A stretch of 64,000 bases of DNA, taken from assembly GCF_024138125.1 (NCBI RefSeq), contig NZ_CP099993.1:2728001-2792000 (forward strand). The letters run 5' to 3'. Positions 58,623 through 64,000 of this stretch are shown here, in pieces. Each line of letters begins with the position of its first letter. Positions within the stretch are counted from its first letter, which is position 1. A model generated the notes under the pieces. That model searched no databases. It was given only the letters and a program-made list of their open reading frames with translations, and was not told where the DNA came from. The translations under genes were made by a program, and so were the position numbers. This DNA is from Halorussus salilacus (lineage in GTDB: Archaea > Halobacteriota > Halobacteria > Halobacteriales > Haladaptataceae).

Positions 58623-58740
58623 ACCGCACCACCTCCTCCCCAACCGACTGCGCTTCTCGTCGCTCCTTTCAGTCGCGTCCTGCGATGCTCGTCCCTCGCG
58701 CGGGCCGGCGTGGGCCAAACCGCGGCCCACGCCAGCGCGC
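58623..58740 (-). repeat. structured dispersed element, copy B
   Basis: On the minus strand: GCGCGCTGGCGTGGGCC, loop GCGGTTT, GGCCCACGCCGGCCCGCGCG, then AGGGACGAGCATCGCAGG, GAAAGGAGCG and AGTCGGTTGGGGAGGAGGTGG. The stem GGCGTGGGCC/GGCCCACGCC differs from copy A at several places, yet each change keeps a pair. It lies in inverted orientation about 85 bases from copy A; together they could form a very large imperfect hairpin. Confidence 0.6.
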
Positions 58741-58771
58741 GCCGAGGCGGTTGGTCGGTCGGTCGTTTCGT

Positions 58772-58832
58772 CGGTCGCTTTTGGCCGGTCGTAGTCGGTC
58801 GCTTTTGGCCGGTCGTAGTCGGTCACTTTTCG
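58772..58832. repeat. 24-bp tandem repeat, two copies plus partial
   Basis: CGGTCGCTTTTGGCCGGTCG followed by TAGT repeats exactly at 58772-58795 and 58796-58819, with a partial third CGGTCACTTTTCG. Lies just beyond the end of trm56 (stop near 58855). Confidence 0.8.
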
Positions 58833-58854
58833 TCGGCCGCCCCTCGCTCCGGAT

Positions 58855-59400
58855 TCACTCCTCGTCTGCTGGCACCACCGTCTTGCCGGTCTCCTCGGGA
58901 ATCACTCGATGGCTCGCGCCCTCCCACTCGCGCTCTAACTCCCGGCCCTCGAACAGTCGGTCGAGGAACACCGCGAGCCCGGCCACCTCCGAGTGGGGCT
59001 GGTTGGTCACGCCGACGTTCCAGTCTGCGGCCTCGTACACGTCGAACGACACCTTCTGGGAGCCGACGACCGCGAGGATGGGCTCGCCGTCGGCGCGGGA
59101 CTCCCGAATCTCGCCCTCCACGTCTTGGACGCGCTCGCCGTACATCGTCAGGTGGACGACCCGGCCGTCCCACTCCCGGAGGACCTGCCGGGGACTGTCG
59201 GTGAGTTCGACCGCGAAGGGGCCGCCGAACCGGTCGGTGATGTCCTCGACCGTCTCGACCGACTTGCTCGCGTCGCCCGCCAGAATCGCGCGGTCGGCTC
59301 CCAGCGCCCTGGCGGTCAGGCCGACGTGGGTCGTCATCCGCTCGTCGCGGCCGGGCCGGTGGCCGAGCCGGAGGACCGCGACCTCGGGTTCGCCTTGCAT
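58855..59400 (-). CDS. trm56: tRNA (cytidine(56)-2'-O)-methyltransferase
   Basis: A 181-residue archaeal tRNA-modifying SPOUT enzyme. It starts VAVLRLGHRPGRDERMTTHVGLTARALGADRAIL, continues VVHLTMYGERVQDVE, and has the knot region ILAVVGSQKVSFDVYEAADWNVGVTNQPHSEVAGLAVFLDRLFEG, typical of Trm56. SAM-dependent, acts on C56 in the T-loop. ATG 59400. Monocistronic, preceded by a palindrome at 59475-59509. Confidence 0.93.
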   Translation of the reverse strand: MQGEPEVAVLRLGHRPGRDERMTTHVGLTARALGADRAILAGDASKSVETVEDITDRFGGPFAVELTDSPRQVLREWDGRVVHLTMYGERVQDVEGEIRESRADGEPILAVVGSQKVSFDVYEAADWNVGVTNQPHSEVAGLAVFLDRLFEGRELEREWEGASHRVIPEETGKTVVPADEE

Positions 59401-59474
59401 GGGCGTGTGTGGACGGTGGGAGGGTTAGGGGGTTTCGGAACGCGACAATCGCGGACGTGTTCCGGCCCAGAGAC

Positions 59475-59509
59475 GCGGGAGCGAGCGACCGTCGGTCGTT
59501 CGCTCCCGC
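59475..59509. repeat. near-perfect 17-bp-arm palindrome
   Basis: Left arm GCGGGAGCGAGCGACCG, right arm CGGTCGTTCGCTCCCGC (one mismatch), single T between. Located 16 bases before the stop of the small membrane protein gene and upstream of trm56. Confidence 0.7.
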
Positions 59510-59524
59510 GCCTCGGCGAATCGC

Positions 59525-59764
59525 TCACTCCCGGGTCTCGGCGAGTCGCTCGGCGGCGACCGCAAGGCGTTCGACGGCGCGCACGAGTCGGAGGACGAGG
59601 AGAATGAGGTATCCGCCGCCGACGACCAGCATGGCGACGAGAAACCACGTCCGTCCGATACCGGTGATAACTGCGATTCCGAACCACAGCACGAGAATAC
59701 CGAGAAGAACTGCTTTGCCCACGAGTTCGCTCTCGACGGTCCCCGACTCTCCATCCGAAGTCAT
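59525..59764 (-). CDS. small membrane protein of unknown function
   Basis: A 79-residue protein: polar start MTSDGESGTVESELVGKA, two membrane helices (about 19-37 and 40-60: VLLGILVLWFGIAVITGIG; TWFLVAMLVVGGGYLILLVL), then a charged amphipathic helix RLVRAVERLAVAAERLAETRE. No family recognised. Start ATG 59764; divergent from the epimerase gene with an AT-rich promoter region (GGTAATTAATCTGAAATAAA) between. Confidence 0.75.
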   Translation of the reverse strand: MTSDGESGTVESELVGKAVLLGILVLWFGIAVITGIGRTWFLVAMLVVGGGYLILLVLRLVRAVERLAVAAERLAETRE

Positions 59765-59869
59765 ACCCGAATCTGGTAATTAATCTGAAATAAAAGTTCC
59801 GGACACCCGCGGAGGGCGTGAATACCACAGACCGGAACACACTTGGCCGCAACTGTCCCAGAAGCGACC

Positions 59870-60808
59870 ATGAAGCTCTCCGACAAGCGGATCGTCATCA
59901 CCGGCGGGGCGGGCCTCGTCGGCTCGCACCTCGCCGAGCGACTCGCGCCCGACAACGACGTGGTCGTCGCAGACGACTGCTCGAAGGGCGACCCCGAGCG
60001 CGTGACCGACGACGCCGAGTTCGTCCGGGCGGACATGACCGACCCCGACGACGTGGCCGAAGTCGTGACCGAGGACGTGGACATCGTCTTCCACTTCGCG
60101 GCCTACACCGACACCAACTACGACGACGACCGCCAGCTGTTCGAGGAGAACGGCGCGATGACCTACAACGTCCTCGAACGCATGGACGAGGTGGGCGTCG
60201 ACAAGCTGGCGTTCACCTCCTCGTCGACGGTGTACGGCGAGGCCCCGATGCCGACGCCCGAGGACTACGCGCCCCTCGAACCCATCAGCATCTACGGGTC
60301 GAGCAAGCTGGCCGACGAGGCCATCGTCTCGACCTACGCCCACTCATACGGCATCCAGGCGTGGGTCTACCGGTTCGCCAACATCGTCGGTCCCCACCAG
60401 CGGGGCAACGTGGTCCCCGACTTCATCGAGAAGCTGCTCGACGACCCCGAGACCCTGACGATTCTGGGCGACGGCCGCCAGGAGAAATCCTACCTCCACG
60501 TCGAGGAGTGCGTCGACGCGATGTGCCACGTCGTCGAGCACGCAGACGACGACCTCAACATCTACAACCTCGGCACCCGGACCACCACCTCGGTCAATTC
60601 CATCGCCGACATCGTGGCCGACGAGATGGGTCTGGACCCCGACTACGAGTACACCGGCGGCGACCGCGGGTGGACCGGCGACGTGCCCAAGATGCGCCTC
60701 TCCATCGAGAAGCTCTCGGCGCTCGGGTGGGAGCCCTCCACGTCGAGCGACGAGGCGGTCCGAAAGGCGACCCGGCAGTTGCTGGCAGAACTTCGGGCCG
60801 AGCGGTAG
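59870..60808 (+). CDS. NAD-dependent sugar-nucleotide epimerase/dehydratase (extended SDR)
   Basis: A 312-residue enzyme. The NAD-binding TGGAGLVGSHLAERL (11-25), active-site Ser triad SSSTVYGE (117-124) and YGSSK (Tyr142, Lys146) are clear, with IVGPHQRGNVVPDFI and DGRQEKSYLHVEECVDAM as in UDP-glucose/GlcNAc 4-epimerase-like proteins. Substrate uncertain. It may serve S-layer or archaellin glycosylation. The start at ATG 59870 (MKLSDKRIVITGG) is correct for the fold. Confidence 0.92.
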   Translation: MKLSDKRIVITGGAGLVGSHLAERLAPDNDVVVADDCSKGDPERVTDDAEFVRADMTDPDDVAEVVTEDVDIVFHFAAYTDTNYDDDRQLFEENGAMTYNVLERMDEVGVDKLAFTSSSTVYGEAPMPTPEDYAPLEPISIYGSSKLADEAIVSTYAHSYGIQAWVYRFANIVGPHQRGNVVPDFIEKLLDDPETLTILGDGRQEKSYLHVEECVDAMCHVVEHADDDLNIYNLGTRTTTSVNSIADIVADEMGLDPDYEYTGGDRGWTGDVPKMRLSIEKLSALGWEPSTSSDEAVRKATRQLLAELRAER

Positions 60809-60837
60809 TCGGCGGTCTGCGTCCGGCGAACCCCGCG

Positions 60838-61701
60838 TCACCAGTTCGGAGCGCGACCCGCTCCGACGTTCTCGTTCGACCCGTCGCGCGCGACGACGGG
60901 ATCGGTGACGTCTCGCAGGTCGGGATGCGTCCGTACTCGCCCGAGTTCGGCCGTCGGTGGCGCGTCGTGAACCTCGTCGCGAACCGACTGCCAGCGCTCG
61001 TGGCGCATCGCGACGTTGCAGGGAATCTCGATGTCGAGCATCCGGGCGATGGCGAACCGGTGTTTGCCGCTGTTGGCGAACAGAATCCGGCCGTCCCTCC
61101 CGATTGCGACCACGGGGTCGAGCCGGTGCGGGCTCGACCCTGGTCCGTCCCGGTCTCCCCGTTCGCTCCGCGGTCGATAGCCGTTCTCCTCGATGTCGGC
61201 GTACAGTCGGTCGACGTAGGCGCACCGCTCGTCGACGAACTCCGCGACGGTCTCACAGCCGTACGGCGCTTCACCCCGCCGGATTCGGTCTTGCGCCGCT
61301 CGGACGTACGCGGTGTCCTCCCAGTCTCGGCCCCGCTCGAACCGCTGTCGGAGTCCCTCGAACGTCGGGTGGTCGTCGACCGGTTCGAGGCCGCGCTCGT
61401 CCCAGTCGCCACCGGCGACCCGTCCCAGCCCCCAGGAGTACGAGACGTTCGTCCTGTGGTCCACTTCGGCCGGTCTGACCGGGACGGTTTCGAACGGACG
61501 AGCAGGAGCGGCGTACGCGAGCCGATTCGTCCAGAATATCCGATAGGAGTTGAACGTGAGGGCCCCGGGACGCTTGCTCTTGAGCGGCGTCTTCGCGAGC
61601 GCGAAGCGAGCGGTAGCGGTGAGCGCAGAACCGATACCGCTGGCCCCGACGACTTCGGAGAACCGTCGTATCTGTCGCAGATGCACGGTGAGAATTATCA
61701 T
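60838..61701 (-). CDS. ParB/Srx-fold-like protein
   Basis: A 287-residue protein. The second half has a ParB-like nuclease/CTPase pattern: LDPVVAIGRDGRILFANSGKHRFAIARMLDIEIPCNVAMRHERW, with an HR pair after a Gly (GKHR) and a proline-preceded strand. The N-terminal half is helical and contains SYRIFWTNRLAYAAPARPFETVPVRPAEVDHR. A hairpin (61115-61140) encodes the linker GPGSSPHRLDP. Next to a sugar epimerase; in haloarchaea such proteins are often near glycan genes (inference). Start uncertain; ATG 61701 gives a plausible opening. Function unknown. Confidence 0.7.
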   Translation of the reverse strand: MIILTVHLRQIRRFSEVVGASGIGSALTATARFALAKTPLKSKRPGALTFNSYRIFWTNRLAYAAPARPFETVPVRPAEVDHRTNVSYSWGLGRVAGGDWDERGLEPVDDHPTFEGLRQRFERGRDWEDTAYVRAAQDRIRRGEAPYGCETVAEFVDERCAYVDRLYADIEENGYRPRSERGDRDGPGSSPHRLDPVVAIGRDGRILFANSGKHRFAIARMLDIEIPCNVAMRHERWQSVRDEVHDAPPTAELGRVRTHPDLRDVTDPVVARDGSNENVGAGRAPNW

Positions 61702-61858
61702 CCACCTCGGTGATAATAGTCGTTTAGCCGTCAGGCCCGGGTTAGGCGGCGTCAGGTGCGTCCATTCGGGCTCTCCGTTCTGTTACGCTGGGTAATCGTC
61801 TCGCTAAGGCGTCCTTTCGATTCCGCCCTCCCATCGGGCATCGCGCGTCGGGCGAGCC

Positions 61859-62191
61859 CTACACCGAGAACTCCGCGCGGGCCTCCGCGTCGTCGCCGGT
61901 CGCGTTCAGCGTCGCGACCACGGTGTAGTCGCCGGGGTCGGGGTCGTCCCACGCGCCCGAGAACGTCTCGGTCGCCCCGGCGTCGATGGTCTCGGTCCGG
62001 AGCGCTTGCGTGAACATCCGGCCCTCGCTGGCGCGCCAGACCTCCTCGCCGTCTCTCAGTACCGCGAAGTCGGCCGACAGGCCGCTGCGGAACGTCACTT
62101 CCTCGGGGTCGTCCCCGACGTTCTCGACCTCGTACTCGAACTCGACCCGGTCGGCCTCGACCGTCGCGGCCACCGAACTTCGTAGCGTCAT
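61859..62191 (-). CDS. BsuPI-type protease-inhibitor-domain protein
   Basis: A 110-residue beta-rich protein: SVAATVEADRVEFEYEVENVGDDPEEVTFRSGLSADFAVLRDGEEVWRASEGRMFTQALRTETIDAGATETFSGAWDDPDPGDYTVVATLNA. This is the Ig-like BsuPI domain, named after a Bacillus subtilis intracellular protease inhibitor. The protein has no signal peptide, so it may act inside. It lies 67 bases after two subtilases on the same strand. Start ATG 62191; the upstream extension is not conserved. Confidence 0.85.
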   Translation of the reverse strand: MTLRSSVAATVEADRVEFEYEVENVGDDPEEVTFRSGLSADFAVLRDGEEVWRASEGRMFTQALRTETIDAGATETFSGAWDDPDPGDYTVVATLNATGDDAEARAEFSV

Positions 62192-62258
62192 ACTTTCTAC
62201 TCCGACGCCCCGGGTTGAAAACTTTTTCACGGCGACCGGGAGCGGGGTCGGCCGGAGC

Positions 62259-63410
62259 CTACAGCCCCAGCGCCGCGGCGGCGTCCACGAGGCCGTCGCC
62301 CTGCTCGTCGCTCGGCAGGCCGATATCCTTGGCGGTCTCCCGGAGTCGAGCGCGGGCCTCGTCGGCGTCGTCCCCCTCGGCCATCAGACAGGCCGCGCTC
62401 CCGGCCACATGCGCGGCCGCGAACGAGGTGCCGGACACGGACTCGTAGCCGGTGTCGCCGCCGCACGAGAGGGGCGTGAGGTCCGCGCCGGGCGCGGCGA
62501 GTTCGATCTCGGGACCGGCCGAGGAGAACGACGCGAGCGCGTCGTTCTCGTCGGTCGCGCTGACCGCGACGACCTCGTCGTAGGCCGCCGGGTAGCTCAC
62601 GCAGTCGTCGCATCCGTCGTTTCCGGCCGCGCCGACGAGCAGGAGCCCCCGGTCGGCGGCGTACCGACAGGCGTCCTTCAGGGTCTGAGAGCCCGACTCC
62701 GCGCCGAGTGCGAGGACGCCGACGTCTCGGCCCGCGTCCGCGGCGTGCTGGATTCCGGACGCGACGGTCGAGAACGACCCCCGGTCGTCACAGCCCAGGA
62801 CCTTGACGGCGTGGAGGGTCGCGTCGGGCGCGACGCCGACGATTCCCCGGTCGTTGTCGACCGCGCCGACGGTCCCCGCGATTCGCGTCCCGTGACCCGA
62901 GTCGTCGTCCCAGGCGGTCTCGCAGAGGCCGCAGGAGTTACACCCGTCGTCGCAGTCCACGACGGCGTGTCCGTCGCCGAGGTTCTCCCAGAGGTCGCCG
63001 TGGCTCGCGTCGATGCCCGAATCGATGACCGCGACGTCAGCGCCCGCTCCCGTGTATCCCTCGACGTGAGCGGTCCGCGCGTCGATGGCCCGGACTCCCC
63101 ACGGGACGGTCTGACCGAGCGCTTCGACCGGCCCGTCCCGCTCGACGTACCGGACGCCGGGACGCTCGCCGAGCGCGGCCGCCGCCTCCGCCGGCAGGCG
63201 GAGGGTGGCGGCGTCGAAGGCGAACTCCCGGACCGTCTCGTCGGCGGCGTCGAGCGCGGCATTCCGGCCGCGCTCGGACGCGAACCCGACGTTGACGGTC
63301 ACGCGGTCGTCGGGCGCGGCGGACGCGAGTCCGCCCGCGCCGACGCCCGCGAGCGCGCCGCCGGTCGCTCTGAGAACGCGCCGCCTAGAGGCTCTGTGTT
63401 CCGGATTCAT
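62259..63410 (-). CDS. Tat-exported subtilase (S8), complete
   Basis: A 383-residue halolysin-like protease. The Tat signal RRRVLRATGGALAGVGAGGLASA (9-31) is followed by a short pro-domain-like part (about 35-95) and the catalytic domain: Asp130 (VIDSGIDASHGDL), His173 (DDDSGHGTRIAG), oxyanion Asn264 (GAAGNDGCDDC) and Ser329 (SGTSFAAAHVAG). An unusual Cys-rich loop C153-x3-C157-x2-C160-x2-C163 lies between Asp and His. The second, partial subtilase sits 16 bases upstream on the same strand; the BsuPI protein follows. Confidence 0.93.
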   Translation of the reverse strand: MNPEHRASRRRVLRATGGALAGVGAGGLASAAPDDRVTVNVGFASERGRNAALDAADETVREFAFDAATLRLPAEAAAALGERPGVRYVERDGPVEALGQTVPWGVRAIDARTAHVEGYTGAGADVAVIDSGIDASHGDLWENLGDGHAVVDCDDGCNSCGLCETAWDDDSGHGTRIAGTVGAVDNDRGIVGVAPDATLHAVKVLGCDDRGSFSTVASGIQHAADAGRDVGVLALGAESGSQTLKDACRYAADRGLLLVGAAGNDGCDDCVSYPAAYDEVVAVSATDENDALASFSSAGPEIELAAPGADLTPLSCGGDTGYESVSGTSFAAAHVAGSAACLMAEGDDADEARARLRETAKDIGLPSDEQGDGLVDAAAALGL

Positions 63411-63426
63411 GTTGTAACGTCCGGCG

Positions 63427-64000
63427 TTACAGCCCCACCGCCGCGGCGGCGTCCACGAGGCCGTAGCCCTGCTCGTCGCTGGGCAGGCCGATGTCCTCGG
63501 CGGTGTCTCGCATCCGGGTCCGGGCGTCGGCCGCCGAGTAGCCCTCGCCCGCGAGTAGCGCGGCGACGCCCGAGACGTGGGCGGCGGCGAACGACGTGCC
63601 GCTGAGGGTGGTGCATCCGCCGCCGGAGTCGGTGGTCGGGATGTTCACGCCGGGCGCGGCGAGTTCGATCTCTGGGCCGGTCGAGGAGAACGACGCGAGC
63701 GCGTCGTTCTCGTCGGTCGCGCTGACCGCGACGACCGACGGGTACGCCGCGGGGTAGTTCACGCACCCGTCCCCGCAGGGGCCGCTTCCGCCCGCCGCGC
63801 CGACCAGCAGGACGCCCCGGTCGGCGGCGTACTGGCAGGCGTCCTCGACGGCCGACGACCCGGAACTCCCGCCGAGACTGATGTTGCCGACGTCCCAGCC
63901 CTGTTCGCCGACGTACTCGATTCCCGCCGCGATGTCGGCGTACGACCCCGACCCGGCGTCGTCCAGCACCTTCACGCCGTGGAGGGTCGCGTCGGGTGCG
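63427..64000 (-). CDS. subtilase (S8), paralogue, 5' end outside window
   Basis: At least 191 residues are visible, matching the C-terminal two thirds of the neighbouring subtilase. SGTSFAAAHVSGVAALLAGEGYSAADARTRMRDTAEDIGLPSDEQGYGLVDAAAAVGL contains the nucleophile Ser. Where the other has GAAGNDG, this one reads GAAGGSG, so the oxyanion-hole Asn is replaced by Gly. Cys pairs (PCGDGC) are present too. If the Asp and His outside the window are present, it may still be a weak protease, or it could be a binding protein. Confidence 0.9.
   Translation of the reverse strand, partial: APDATLHGVKVLDDAGSGSYADIAAGIEYVGEQGWDVGNISLGGSSGSSAVEDACQYAADRGVLLVGAAGGSGPCGDGCVNYPAAYPSVVAVSATDENDALASFSSTGPEIELAAPGVNIPTTDSGGGCTTLSGTSFAAAHVSGVAALLAGEGYSAADARTRMRDTAEDIGLPSDEQGYGLVDAAAAVGL

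Noticed and set aside
58005..58826. 273-codon minus-strand ORF through the hairpin repeats beside acyP
   Set aside because: It translates the tandem repeat (DYDRPKAT twice) and structured elements; composition not protein-like.
61986..63605. 539-codon plus-strand ORF over the subtilases
   Set aside because: Shadow; catalytic motifs are on the minus strand.

Overview
The window comes from a haloarchaeon (class Halobacteria). The DNA is very GC-rich and the predicted proteins are strongly acidic. Many genes have a TATA-like box 25-35 bases before the start codon and no ribosome-binding site, so they are probably leaderless. Archaeal core genes are present: two RNase P proteins, proteasome alpha, SBDS, Trm56 and FUN14. 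Haloarchaea-restricted families are common (Bat-type HTH-10, HalOD1, TbsP, DUF7344, UPF0179, DUF63, DUF309). Halorussus or a close relative is my guess from style only.

Layout. 0-10 kb: an oxidoreductase, an FMN reductase, a large Bat-like sensor-regulator, a rubrerythrin-like mini-protein with glutamate dehydrogenase, a secreted serpin, a TumE-type toxin with its HTH partner, and MutY. 10-17 kb: small membrane proteins, then the conserved block RNase P p30 - methyltransferase - RNase P Pop5 - proteasome alpha, an aspartoacylase-family enzyme and a winged-helix regulator. 17-24 kb: two inverted copies of a structured dispersed repeat, an SMR exporter, an Lrp regulator, a PHP phosphoesterase, an RNA ligase-like protein, a MATE transporter behind a TetR-type operator, and a tRNA-Leu(CAA) with duplicated 3' fragments. 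24-40 kb: inositol-phosphatase family, Lrp, DUF63, a YcaO cyclodehydratase-like protein, TbsP, a CHAT protease-like protein, glyA and folD (one-carbon metabolism), two frameshifted small genes, DUF1028, and an AT-rich island with an orphan membrane protein. 40-49 kb: the four-gene stress operon prkA-prkA-yeaH-spoVR. 49-58 kb: VapBC, PepF, SBDS, FUN14, DUF2209-HflX, a DUF7344 membrane protein, MoaC-NnrDE and acylphosphatase. 58-64 kb: a pair of covarying hairpin repeats, Trm56, a sugar-nucleotide epimerase, a ParB-like protein, and tandem Tat-exported subtilases next to a BsuPI-type protease-inhibitor domain.

The most unusual signals lie outside genes. (1) Two diverged copies of a ~120-base element share a hairpin whose stem changes in a compensatory way, as expected for a structured RNA. 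(2) An element begins with GGGTGGGATTGAAAGGGGC and ends with a variable number of GAGCGGGCGGGGGCTTTC units. (3) There are many perfect GC-rich palindromes of unrelated sequence, both between genes and inside protein linkers. (4) A tRNA 3' end is duplicated like an integration scar. (5) A 17-base tandem duplication has broken a gene. I see no rRNA, no CRISPR array, no complete insertion sequence and no phage.
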